From Leishmania infantum JPCM5 (taxonomy: Eukaryota; Euglenozoa; Kinetoplastea; Trypanosomatida; Trypanosomatidae): a stretch of 64,000 bases of DNA. Under the pieces are notes generated by a model that worked only from the letters and a program-made list of their open reading frames with translations, did no database searches and was not told the origin of the DNA. Positions within the stretch are counted from its first letter, which is position 1. Each line of letters begins with the position of its first letter. Both the position numbers and the translations under genes were made by a program. The stretch covers positions 709,501 through 773,500 of the forward strand of contig NC_009408.2 in assembly GCF_000002875.2 (NCBI RefSeq), given 5' to 3'. Of the stretch, positions 1 through 10,384 are shown piece by piece.

Positions 1-1287
1 AGAGGTGAGAGGGAAGGAGTTGAGGCGACGGCTGAGATAACACGGACACATGCCATGTCGACGTTGGCGGGCAGGCGCTGATGACGGAGAGATCCACGGC
101 AAAGGAAAGAGTGGGGGTGAAGGGGTCTCAGGACAGTCGCCGCCGTACCCATTCCCCCTTCCTCGCAGAATCTCGCGCACACGAGTATCCCTTTCTGCCC
201 TCCTCCCCCCTTTTCCTTGCTCTCCTCTGCGAAGTACGACAGAAGACTGCCAGCACACACACGCATACACGTCGGAGTAAAGCACACTTCTGCCCAGATG
301 GAGACGAGATAGAGAGGGAGACTGTGTGCGGCAGTGGACTTCATAAGCCTCGCGTCCACATGTTGCTCGTGTTTTTTTTTCGTGTTTGCTGTTGCGTAAT
401 GTCCAATAGAGGAGGAGGTGAAGCACCACACCTCCGCCCCCTCTCCCTGCACCTCCTTGACTACCATCGCTGCTTGCTTTTCGATGCAACATCAGACTTG
501 CATGCGACGCACCGAAGGAAAAGGAAAAGAAAAAGGAAAGAGGAGAGATGCGTGAACGAACGCCCACCCTCGAAGCAATGAGTGCGCGGTAAGAGCACGC
601 CTGCGTGTGTGCGTGTGTATGTATTTGTGGATGTCGATTGACATGACATGCTCAACCCTTTCGCCCTCCACCTCCCCTTCACCAATGTCGTGCTACCCTC
701 ATCACAGTCGATGCCACTCAGCACACGCGCATGCGAAACCACGCAAACACAACGAGAAGAGGTGCAGCACCCAAAGACAAAGAAAAGCGAAAACTGGAGG
801 GGCGAAGACGTGAGTGGGCGAGAGTATGCGAGCCTCAGCCGCAGCCGCAGCAACCATTCGCCGGTCCCTGAGAGGAGAGAGAGCAGGGGAACGGAGAGCG
901 AGAGGATGGAGACAGTATGCCGACGCGCGAGTACACATACCTGGGCAAACATCAGACATGCACACCGTACCGTGAACGCCCCCCATCTACCCACCCAAAG
1001 GACAGACTGCCGCATCTCAACTCCTTGACGCCTCGCCCCCTGAAGCCACGCTTCATCCCACCAAACGTACTGTGTCCTCGTCCCTGCTGCGCCGGCTGCC
1101 CCTGTCCACCCTCCTTGCACATGGCTGCTGATGCACCTCCCTCTCCTTCCTTTGCTCTTCGCTCTTCACAGACTGCACCACAGAGACAGGGCAACCCAGT
1201 GCACTGCTGGAAGTATGTATAGCTGCACCGAGATACGCGTCCCCCTCCTTGCACTGCGTGCGCGAGTGCCGACGCCGTACGGTACCC
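1..1287. other. 3' flank of the SPRY/LisH gene, no gene seen
   Basis: This stretch lies downstream of the minus-strand gene that ends at 1288, so it should hold its 3'UTR and the start of the intergenic spacer to the next gene of the unit. It is low-complexity, with alternating purine-rich and pyrimidine-rich blocks, a short run of T at 371-379 and AAG/AAAAG-type purine repeats near 514-545. Long open frames exist on both strands but they translate into Ser/Leu/Cys/Val-rich or Arg/Lys-rich strings with no recognisable domain. I see no RNA gene. Confidence 0.6.
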
Positions 1288-4200
1288 TCAGCAACCAGAC
1301 ATGTGCTTGAAAACACGCTTCATGTACATGGAACCGAGGTAAAGCTCCTCAGCGAACCAGCGAGCCACCGCCTCCGCCTCATCACCCTCCGGCGCCGCTG
1401 CCTCGTCATCCTCCGCGCCACCCATGCCAGATGGCCGCGCCGTGCGTGGAGGCAGAGCACTGATGGTGTTGGAGCTCACGCTGCTCCGGCCAGACGCTAC
1501 ACTTAAGGGGCGCTTCACTGTCACCACTTTCGGCTCTGACTTCACGGCCGCCAGTGGTGAAGTGACGGCCTCTGTGGAGACAGCGGCTGAGGAGGCCGGC
1601 CCAGGGTTCGGAGTAGCACACGGCGCTGTGGATGTCCTCGCGCGCCACCCCAGCGCGGGAGCCAAGTCCAACGACCGCCGCAACTCCTGAACAAAGAGTT
1701 CCGTGACGAGGTGCAAGGACGGCTCTAGCGCTGCTCGCGCCTCCACACGTCGCCAGAGCGAGCGGAGGGACGGCATAAACGTTGTCAGGTCCTCGTAGCT
1801 GGGGAAGGCAGGCATCTGCCGCGTGGCCTCCGCCGGTGACGGCTGGTCGCCTTCACCCTCCTTTCTGGCGACCAGTGCCTCATGGGTCGGCGTCTCGCCT
1901 GCTCTGAAGGACGAAAAGCCGTCCATTAGCGACCTCACCGGCGACCGCCGCTGTGTGGCCTCGTCGTCCTCTGGGACAGCCGCGTCGCGATCGATGTCTT
2001 CACCGTCTTCGGCATTGTCTTCTTCCTCAAGCCAGCCGTCCAGACACGCATGCCACCGTCTCGGCCCTGCAATCACCGGCGGCACCTGAGACGATGATGG
2101 CATAGCTAGCGAAGGTTGCATCCTCTGCGGCTGCTGCGCCACAGCTCCCCAACTCCGCAGCCGTCCCTCCAGCTGTTGGTTGACGTCCTCCACTGCGTGC
2201 ACGAGACGCCGCCACACTTGCTGCCGGTAGCGATGCTGCACGGTGCGCAGGAGCGTGTCCAGTAGATCGATCGAGTCCAGGGCAGTGCGATCTGCGAAGC
2301 CGGTGCTGCCCCCGCCATGCCGCACGAACCGCTCCATCTGCCGCAGCGTGCTAACAGTATGCGTGTGAAGACTTGACAGCGTCTGCAGGAGGCACACCTG
2401 CGAGGAGCGCGACGGCGCTGGGGCCGGTACAACAGCTCCGCGGTAGAGGACCAAAATTGCCTCTTCCACATGCGCTATGTAGAGCGGCCGCTGCTGCGGC
2501 TGTGGCTGTTGCGACGACGGTTGTCGGTGCCGTTCCTGCGACGCGTTGCCGTTGCCGCCAGCTGCAGTTGATGTGCCTAATCGTACCGAAGCAGCACACG
2601 CGGCCGCACAGGCGCGGAAGTCCTCTGCATCTGCATCTGTATCCACATCTGCATCCGCACGGCGGCGGATGCGACCGCCGTACGGGGCGGAGGGCGTCCT
2701 CTTGGAGTGAGGGACGATACCGGCGTCTGCGCGGCCGGCCAGCGCCGCCAGCGCATCGAGGGACGCCGGTGCGAGCGCGTCACGTGAGCTTGCGCGTGCA
2801 GCTGCACCTGTACCACCAGAGAGCGGTGAGGCGCGGCAAATGTGCGTCATGGGAGAAGGAAGCACGCGTGCCGGGTTCCATACGAGTTGCGTGAAATAAG
2901 ACGTAAAGGCGGCTTGCGCCTGCCGCTCCGCCTCGGGCGTGGGCGCGAAAGACGCGTTGGAGAAAATGCGAGAGTGGCAGAACGAGCTCTTGCCTGCCAT
3001 CCCCTGATGAGAAGCAGGGCTCTTCGTAGTGCCGGGCTTGCTGTTGCTGCCGTTCGTGCCACGCTCTGCCGGCAACGCCTCCTCCTTGCCGTTTGCGAAG
3101 GAAAGCCGCTGCGGCTGCTGCGCGCAATGACCATGGGGGTCCGCGTGTGTCTGCTGACACGCCGCACGCGCCGCGCGCAAATACGTCTGCAGGATGCCCC
3201 ACAGCTCCTCCACCGCCTGATAGGACTGCACGAGGTAGCGAATGTCTTGGCGAAGCCCCAGCATACTCAATGTGAACAGAGAGGGATGAACGACGCGCCT
3301 CACCCAGTCGTATGGCGAGAGCGGCATCGTCGCGCCAGAACCGCTTCTGGGGTGTTTGCCACTCACCCCAACACCGCCGCCCGCTGACGCGGCCGCCACA
3401 TGGCTGTCGAATACGGAGGCGAAGGCGTAGGCGAGTGACGGACGCCACAACATCAGCTGGCCGAGAAGCGCGGAGAGGGGCAGAGTCGGTGCGCCGTCGG
3501 CACTACAGGCCACCTCTTGCAGTAGTGCCGTACGAAGGCGACTCATGTCTGCCGCGTAACACTGCCACGCTTCCTGCGCTTCGCCTGGCGTTGGGGGGCG
3601 CCAGAGAACATGTGAAAGGTGCGCACGTGCAGAGACAGGCGCAGAGGGTGGCGATGACGACGGGCCAGCAGGACCCCTACCAGCGGCACCCGCTGCAGTG
3701 GCGTACAGCTGACTCTGTGCAGGAGCAAGCTCATGCAGCTCGGCATCCAGCGTCTGCAGCGCGCCTGTCATGCCACGAACGGAGAGGTAGTCGCGCAGGA
3801 CGGCCGTGACGCGCGTGTCGCGGAGTGTCTCTGGGGCCAGGGGCATTTGTCTGCCGCAGGATGCATTGACAGTGCGCACATCAGGCCGCTTTCCCTTCGT
3901 GTAGCGATGGGCTGCTGCCACCGTCGAGCCACCGCCCGAATGCTGCTCACTCGAGGGTGCGGCTGCACTCCGTCGAATGTGCGACTCGCCCTCTTGCCCT
4001 GACATAAAAGTGGTGCAGCGTCCCACCGACTGGAGTGCCAACTCGCGCACGTACTTGGCCAGCGGGAACACAGGCAGCTGTCTCTGCTGCTGATGAGGCA
4101 GGGGCAACTCACCCCTTCGGAGAGGCACGTCTTGACTCAGGCACTGCGCACCGCTGTAAAATCGCACCACTACGTCAGTGGCTTGCTGTGGGCGTCGAGC

Positions 4201-5148
4201 GAGGCCAATGGCGAAGTAATAGCTGCCGTCCGCCAGTGAAGGCTCGAGTGGGAGGGTGGAGACGATGTCTTTGTTCACCGTGAAGGCGAGCTGGTGGCGA
4301 ACGAGGTCGATAAGGCAACCGACGTGATCACCGAAGTTCACGCGACTGCCACCAGCCCCGCTGCGCCCGTCATCCGGCAGCTTCACGGCGTCCCCGTCCT
4401 CGTAGCCGTTCTTGACGATCAGGCGCTGTGCCACATAGAAGCCAACGCTGTTTTCCGCTTCCCCGGGCAGGCTGTACCACTCCAGGGATCGCTGGCAGAC
4501 CCCCAGCACCAGCGCCGGTAGCGTCGGCTTGCTGGTAGCGCTAGCCGTCGGCGACACGGCGGAGTTGTCACGATGCGCATTTCGTTCTGCGGCACCGGCG
4601 CCGGCGGCGTCGGCCGCCTGCTGCACCGATGGCCACGTGACGACACACTCCATAAACACCACCGCCGCCTGTGATATGGCAGGTGCGTTGCTCTTTACAT
4701 GGAAGCAATCTGAGGACCCGGTCGTGCGGCGGTGCAGCTGCTGCTCCATCTCTTTGAATGAGAGGGCGGGCCTCGCGGCGAGGTGCAGCACGCAGCCCGT
4801 CTCCTTTGCCACGTTGCTGTGAGTGCGCCGCCTCTGTGCGCGGTGTGGCAGCGCGCAGAGACGCTCTTTGTTGGCCGGCGAGGGGCTTGACGGTGTGTGT
4901 CGCGCTACATCGTCGCCGTCGCCGGGGGACGCAGACATGTGTGCCGCTGCTTCGGTGCTCGACTGCTGGTGCTGCCGCTGCGGCGTTGCTGACGCGGATC
5001 CATCGGTATCGTCGTTGCCCAGCAAGAGGTCCTGAGTGAGGTATGCTGCTGCGGCGTCCGCGGTCGTGTTGCTGTGGCGCAGCTCTGCAGAAAGAGCGCC
5101 AACGTTCATGAACGCTGGCGCGAGCAGCTCCCAGCCTGAGTAGAACAT
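1288..5148 (-). CDS. SPRY and LisH-domain protein, RanBPM/GID-like
   Basis: Predicted 1286 aa. A SPRY (B30.2-like) fold spans about residues 160-335: seen are FYVAQRLIVKNGYEDGD, the NFGDHVGCLIDL strand pair and the YYFAIGL strand typical of the family. It is followed by a LisH-like helix at about 443-475 (VTAVLRDYLSVRGMTGAL). SPRY followed by LisH/CTLH is the order in RanBP9/RanBPM and yeast Gid1, scaffolds of the GID/CTLH ubiquitin ligase, so a scaffold role in such a complex is inferred. The rest is long, with Ser/Ala/Gln-rich inserts; a helical stretch near LLDTLLRTVQHRYRQQVW could be a divergent CTLH/CRA region but I cannot prove it. The ATG at 5148 starts just before the conserved-looking MFYSGWELLAPAF. 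No AG lies between the adjacent upstream pyrimidine tract and this ATG; a second ATG at 5109 follows the first AG and is the alternative start. The frame is open further upstream but only through pyrimidine tract. Confidence 0.72.
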   Translation of the reverse strand: MFYSGWELLAPAFMNVGALSAELRHSNTTADAAAAYLTQDLLLGNDDTDGSASATPQRQHQQSSTEAAAHMSASPGDGDDVARHTPSSPSPANKERLCALPHRAQRRRTHSNVAKETGCVLHLAARPALSFKEMEQQLHRRTTGSSDCFHVKSNAPAISQAAVVFMECVVTWPSVQQAADAAGAGAAERNAHRDNSAVSPTASATSKPTLPALVLGVCQRSLEWYSLPGEAENSVGFYVAQRLIVKNGYEDGDAVKLPDDGRSGAGGSRVNFGDHVGCLIDLVRHQLAFTVNKDIVSTLPLEPSLADGSYYFAIGLARRPQQATDVVVRFYSGAQCLSQDVPLRRGELPLPHQQQRQLPVFPLAKYVRELALQSVGRCTTFMSGQEGESHIRRSAAAPSSEQHSGGGSTVAAAHRYTKGKRPDVRTVNASCGRQMPLAPETLRDTRVTAVLRDYLSVRGMTGALQTLDAELHELAPAQSQLYATAAGAAGRGPAGPSSSPPSAPVSARAHLSHVLWRPPTPGEAQEAWQCYAADMSRLRTALLQEVACSADGAPTLPLSALLGQLMLWRPSLAYAFASVFDSHVAAASAGGGVGVSGKHPRSGSGATMPLSPYDWVRRVVHPSLFTLSMLGLRQDIRYLVQSYQAVEELWGILQTYLRAARAACQQTHADPHGHCAQQPQRLSFANGKEEALPAERGTNGSNSKPGTTKSPASHQGMAGKSSFCHSRIFSNASFAPTPEAERQAQAAFTSYFTQLVWNPARVLPSPMTHICRASPLSGGTGAAARASSRDALAPASLDALAALAGRADAGIVPHSKRTPSAPYGGRIRRRADADVDTDADAEDFRACAAACAASVRLGTSTAAGGNGNASQERHRQPSSQQPQPQQRPLYIAHVEEAILVLYRGAVVPAPAPSRSSQVCLLQTLSSLHTHTVSTLRQMERFVRHGGGSTGFADRTALDSIDLLDTLLRTVQHRYRQQVWRRLVHAVEDVNQQLEGRLRSWGAVAQQPQRMQPSLAMPSSSQVPPVIAGPRRWHACLDGWLEEEDNAEDGEDIDRDAAVPEDDEATQRRSPVRSLMDGFSSFRAGETPTHEALVARKEGEGDQPSPAEATRQMPAFPSYEDLTTFMPSLRSLWRRVEARAALEPSLHLVTELFVQELRRSLDLAPALGWRARTSTAPCATPNPGPASSAAVSTEAVTSPLAAVKSEPKVVTVKRPLSVASGRSSVSSNTISALPPRTARPSGMGGAEDDEAAAPEGDEAEAVARWFAEELYLGSMYMKRVFKHMSGC

Positions 5149-6876
5149 CGGATGGGTAAAGGGAAGGTTGGGAGGACAAAGAGAGGGGAAGGGGAGAGAA
5201 AAAGGAAAAGACACAGGCAAGAGAGAGAGAGAGGCAGCCGTGCCCTCAACGAGTGAAAGAAGCAGCGCAGATAGCGTGAGCACACGTACATACATCAACT
5301 TTCCCTTGCCTCCGTCTGTGCGCACTCGGAGTGTGGTGGTGGGCAGTGGGCAATGGGCAGCGTGTGCGTGTGGGGAGTTCGACAACGCTGCCGCTATGGC
5401 AGTCCAAGCCGTCAAAAGGTCGAGGAAGAGGGAGGGGAGAAGCAGGAGCAGCACGCGCTGCCGGTGAGCAGAGGCGAAGTGCGGAAGCACGCACGAAGAA
5501 ACGTGTGAGCGAAAACGAAAAAAAAAAGGATCAACACGAGAGTGGCGAGTGAGGGGTAGACGGCACCAGAGGCAGCAGTGTGTGGAGGAATATAGGATGG
5601 ATGGATACTGAGCCGCGATGCGTGGAGCACAGACACGCGCGCGGGCCACAAGAAAAGGGCCCACACCCGTAGTCGGGGTCAAAGACGAACAACGGGAGGG
5701 GTGGGGGTGAGGTGGGAGAAGCGACAACAACAATCCAGAAGCAGAATGATCGTAGGGAAAAGGGGCAGGGAAGAAAGCAGCAGCAGCAAATGGACGTTTC
5801 GCAGAGCACCGAGCGCGGCAAGAGAGATGAGCCAGGCGGCAGTGAGGGAAGGGCGACAGCGGCGTTCTTCCTCGTCCTCCTCTCTCCCCCTCCTCCCGCT
5901 CCACTAGTTTTGTCGCAAGCCGAGAATGGAGAGGAGACGAAACGAAAACACAAAACAAAGGGAAAGGGACACTTCGTTAACCGAATAGCCGCGCGCCTTT
6001 CCCTGTCTTCCTCTCTCGTGCCCACGCGTCCTCACGTAGACCTCCTCTTTCACTGGCGCTCTTAACGCGTTTGTGTGTGTCTGCGGCGGAGGCAGTGCTG
6101 TGAAAGGAAAGCAGGCAGGCGTGAAGAGTTTGAAAAGAACGGAGAGAGCTGTCGGCGGCTGTATCGGGGATGGCAGGAGGTAGAGACAGGCGAAGTGCGG
6201 AAGGGTATGATGGGTAATGCGTAGCTAGAGGTTCTGCCACTAGGACGAGAAGGGTTTGAGAAGCTGCGCGTGTTTTGGTGAGTGTGAGGATGATGAGGGC
6301 ACCGCGAGCGACAAACTCGACATAGAAGAAGAGAAGGAGGACAAAATCAGGAGCTCAGGGTAGCGAGTGAAGATGTATCGCAGGGCCGTTCGGGGGTGGG
6401 CAGATGGGTGGAGGGTAACGATGGGCGGTAGCGCCATTGCATCAACAACCTTCAGCCCACTTTCTCTTACTTTGAGCCGTGGACCACGCGCGCATCGGGA
6501 TCGCCTAGGAAGAGGGAGCAGGAAGGCGGGGGGGGCGGCATGCGCGTGTGGCGACTCCACAGCGCCCCAGTGAGCGGCAGTAGCAGCATCGGGAGCTGAA
6601 GAAGCAAAAGGCAGACCCACAGAGTGAGAGTTGCAGGCTGAGGAGTGAAGGCCCGTGCACAGCGAAACGCCCCTCTTCTCCTCACCCGCCCATCTCTGTG
6701 CGACATTACAGCGGCGCAGTGGCGTAGCCTTTACTTCCGACGGCGCGTTCACCTGCTGTGGTGTCGTTGGTGCCTTTCGCTGTCTTCGCTTCAACAGGTT
6801 CGTCGGTTTAGAAGAGAAGATCCATGCAGGGGAAAACGAGAAACACGCAACACAAGAGAGATCAAGACGCCGTCGA

Positions 6877-6895
6877 ACACACACACACACACACA
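6877..6895. repeat. (AC)n microsatellite
   Basis: Nineteen bases of uninterrupted AC dinucleotide within the spacer before the SPRY gene. Confidence 0.9.
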
Positions 6896-7306
6896 GAGGG
6901 AGAGGGGCAGACGGAAACATCGAGGAAAGATCAGCGCAGAGCGAACACAGACAAGTTGCACACATATATACGGACACGAAAACACCAAACAGTACCACAC
7001 ACACATATGGACACAATGAGATAAGGCGGCAGGGAAAAGGGTAGATGAGACCAAACAAGCAAACACACAATGTGGGGCGTCACAGCGTCGCCGAGCGTCG
7101 GAGACGCGTGGAGACAAGAGGGACAGTTCCGGTTTTTTTGTTGATTTTCTTTTGTGGGTAGAGCGCGCGCCTCCCTCCTTCGACGGTCGGGAAGACGGGG
7201 ATGGGGGTGGGGGTGGAGAGGAGGAGGAGGGAGAGGGGGAGGGTCAAACACGCACACACGCATATGAATACACATAGAGAAAGGGTAAAAAATCGTCTTG
7301 GGCGCG

Positions 7307-7881
7307 TGCCCGTTTTTTTTTCGCTGCCGCACACAACGTGAGGTCAAAGGACGCTGTGCCCACACGCCACCCATCGCGTGGTGCAAAGCAGCCGTAGGCA
7401 CACGCGCTACAGCGATGCGCCGACTCAGCCATCGGAGCACGGCCCCTGCCTCAAACTCTGCCCGCCACTCCACGCTGAGCAGGTCGCCAGCTGTCGCATC
7501 GCTTGGGATGGCTCAGGCTCACCCACCAGCGGGCAGCAAGGGCCGACTGAGATGCGGTCGAGTCACGTCGACACGCTGCCCATCATGTGGATAGTGCAAG
7601 CGTATTCACTGTCGCAGCTCTCTCCGATGAAGCGCCATCCAGGACCTGACCGCCGGCATCAGTGGCGGTACATCGCACTGGCCTCCCCCTACGCCGCAGG
7701 CACCTGGCCCTGCCACCCACCAGAGGTGGTTGTGCATTGACAGAGGTGGGGGGGGGGGCGGGCGAGGCTGCTCGGCTTCCCCATACGGAGAGGGGTAGTG
7801 GACCCTCATGCCACGCCGAGGTGTCCGCGGCCATCAGTGCGCCCACGCCAATGCGAGAGGCAAAGCAAAGGAAGAGGAGGG
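7307..7881 (-). mobile_element. SIDER2-like retroposon, copy A
   Basis: A 575-base unit repeated almost identically at 21464-22037 and, shortened, at 38776-39262. Read on the minus strand it ends in an A-rich tail (next to 7311-7320 on the plus strand), as expected for a non-LTR retroposon inserted in gene-sense orientation. Size, A-tail, location in a 3' flank and sense orientation fit SIDER2, the short degenerate retroposons of Leishmania descended from ingi/DIRE elements that commonly destabilise mRNAs from the 3'UTR. Differences from copy B are a handful of bases, including a pure T run where B has TTTTCTTTT, and G-run length. I could not see a target-site duplication. The SIDER assignment rests on these features and on my recollection of the family, not on a search. 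Confidence 0.75.
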
Positions 7882-7923
7882 GAGACACGCTGGGCAGACA
7901 AACATGCAGGGGGGGGGAGGTGG

Positions 7924-7943
7924 TGGCGGCGGCGGCGGCGGCG
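7924..7943. repeat. (GGC)n trinucleotide repeat
   Basis: About six GGC units immediately beyond the 5' end of SIDER copy A, within a longer G-rich plus-strand tract. Confidence 0.85.
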
Positions 7944-9508
7944 GAAAGGGAGAAGCGAAACGAAAAATAACCAATGCGGCCAATGAAGGAGGAGTGGGGC
8001 GCAGAAGCGGAACACAAAGAAGGAAGGCGATGAAGGGATGGAACACGCACACGCGCACGCACACAAACGCGCGCGAGCAGAAAAAAAATGGGGAAAACAT
8101 GAAGAGAGCGTGGCCCGTTTGAACACGGCTTGTCGCCACCGCGACAACACAAACACACAAAAGCCAAACACGAGGTGGGAGGGGGGAGCGCTTGCAAGCG
8201 CTGCAAGAGGAGACAAGAGAAAATAGAGGCGAAGGGAAAAAGGTGTGCGAGAGACGAGTGAATGGGGATGGGGTGGGTTGGAGGAGGGAGAGAGGAAGGG
8301 AAAGGGTTGGGCCTGCACACTGACCAACACGCCAACGAACATACATTAAAAATACACACTCTCACAAATACAAGAGAAAACAAAGAGAGAAGGGCATGGA
8401 CTGTACATGTATGTTGTGTTTTTTTTTGTAGTGCCGCGTCACCAGAGAGGAGGAGGAGGGAAGGGGGAGGGGAGGCAACGAAGGTTAGGGGCGACGGAAG
8501 AGAAAAGGGTTCTCTGCGTGTGTATGTGGAAACACACACACACACAAACGAGCCGCTGCTTCCCTCCAGTCTTCTCCCATACACATACCACCTTCTCCAG
8601 CCCCTTCCTCTCTTTTCTTCACCAGCACGCACGCATTCGGACGGTGGCAGAGACGTTGGAATGGGGCGGGGATAGAAGGTAAAAGGGGGTTGCCAACAGG
8701 TCGGAGCAGGGTGAAGAAGAGGAGCTACGGCAACCACACATGAACGCACGCACAGATGAGGGGGGGATACGTGTATGAATGGAGAAGAGAAAGGAAAGCA
8801 ATCAGTGCAGATAATGACAACAGCATCAACGGTGCCACAACTCCCGGCTAGTGATGCGGCGGGAGGGATGGAGAGAGCGGGTAAGAGACGTGAAGAGAGA
8901 GGGGAGACTGAGGGTGCAGTGGTAGTAGCTCTTCCCACAAATACAACGAGAAAGGAAAGAGAGAAGGAAACGATGCCGAAAACAATCAAATACAATCAGG
9001 AAAGAGAAATCGAGTACAGTACAGAAAAGTACAAAAAGCTACGCTGTTGCTATTGCTGTGTGTGCGTGTTGGCCATCAGGCGAATGCTGAAGGTTGCGGT
9101 AAAACAGCAGAAGTGAACGAAATAAAAATTAAAACAGAAAAACAGAAAACCGACAAAAAAGACCTTGAAGAGGAAAACGAACTGTTTGGGAGATAGCAAA
9201 CATCATACACGAACTACAAGCGAAACCATCAATCACCCCCCTCCCTTCCACGCACACATCCTTGCCACCCGAGTCGACGACAGCAGACGGCACATTACAC
9301 AGCCACGATTTCGACAGAGAGACAACGCGAGAGAGAGAGAGAATGAGAAGGCGGACGCAAAGGAGAGGGGAGGAGGGGGAGGATGAAGTGGCGGTAATGA
9401 TGACCCAAACACAACAAAGCAGTGAAACGAGAGGACAAAAAAAAGGGGGAGAGGGAAGAAAAATAAGGACACCGAAACGCCCTTCTTTACACATACGCGC
9501 GTACGACG

Positions 9509-9532
9509 ATATATATATATATACATATATAT
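9509..9532. repeat. AT-rich dinucleotide repeat
   Basis: An AT/TA alternating run with one C interruption, a rare A+T island in this GC-rich spacer. Similar runs occur at 48075-48089 and 55528-55552, also between genes. Confidence 0.85.
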
Positions 9533-10384
9533 CTGTACAGAAATATAGAAACATACAGGACCGACGAACGGACAGACAGGGAGGCACTCAGGCGCGTGCG
9601 CACACGCGTGAAAGGAGAACAATAAATACACAACAGAAACGAGTTGAAAGCCTAAAAAAAAGAGAGTAAAGCGGAGGAGGGAGAAAAGTGCATATGTGCG
9701 ATAGGTGAGATACACAGACGCAAGCACACGCGGCGATGGGGACAGGGAAGTGGGTGACCACGACAGAGCCGAGCCGTGAGAGAGGGAGAGGGGGGAGGGG
9801 TGGTGTGATGCGTCACGATACCGATATCGAGAGAAGAAAAGAGCGCCGCAACACACACACACACAGGCACATGCATAGAGAGCAGATACCCCCCTCTCCT
9901 CCACCCGCTAAAATGGCGAAAGAAAAAAATGAAGGCAGCAGACGCCTCCATGAATTCATATCGCGTTCTGCATTAACTGAGCTCTCTCTCTGGCCACAGC
10001 TCACGGACTCTCCAGCTCCTCCCCTCGTGTTCACCCTCTAGCCCCTCACTCGAGAACCACACCTACAGCGCCACCTCTCGCTCTAACTTGACAAAGGTCC
10101 CCTCTTTCTTTTTTTCCTGACAAGGAAGGAGGGCGGCGGCGGGGGGGGGGCTTTCGTTTGTGTTTTGCATCATCTATGCATATGCTTGCCCTTTTTCTGA
10201 TCGTCGCACCTTACTGGGCCCGCCCAGTGCGGCTGCTCAACGCATCTGCGCATCGGTGCTTCGCTCACAGCATTGCATCAGCACCTAACATTGGCTCTGC
10301 ACTTTTTCTTGTTCGAACGTCGATTCCGCACCAGCGTGAGTCGGGGAGGGGTGAGGACGGCACGGGCCCTTTTCGGGGTGGTTT

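Larger units (their letters stand above)
5149..10384. other. 5.2 kb gene-poor spacer with one SIDER copy
   Basis: This spacer separates the cyclin gene that ends at 10385 from the SPRY gene that starts at 5148. It should contain the cyclin 3'UTR and the trans-splice region of the SPRY gene. It is mostly purine-rich on the plus strand (pyrimidine-rich in the transcribed sense), with short CA, GGC and AT repeats and a SIDER2-like element at 7307-7881. The strand at 5160-5260 is a strong polypyrimidine tract in the minus sense just upstream of the SPRY start. Long minus-strand frames here (up to about 470 codons, 7583-8995) are low-complexity Ser/Leu/Pro/Cys strings. I see no convincing gene or structured RNA. 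Confidence 0.55.

Noticed and set aside
7378..7740. A 120-codon plus-strand frame conserved in all three SIDER copies (also 21535-21897 and 38847-39209)
   Set aside because: Conservation follows from the near identity of the repeats, not from coding constraint; it is antisense to the element and to transcription, and matches no protein.
7290..7900. Target-site duplications flanking the SIDER copies
   Set aside because: Direct comparison of the flanks of copies A, B and C gave no shared direct repeat longer than chance, so none is claimed.
7583..8995. A 470-codon minus-strand frame
   Set aside because: It translates into Ser/Leu/Pro/Cys/Val-rich sequence from polypyrimidine tracts, overlaps a SIDER element and contains no domain; the first codon is not a convincing start.
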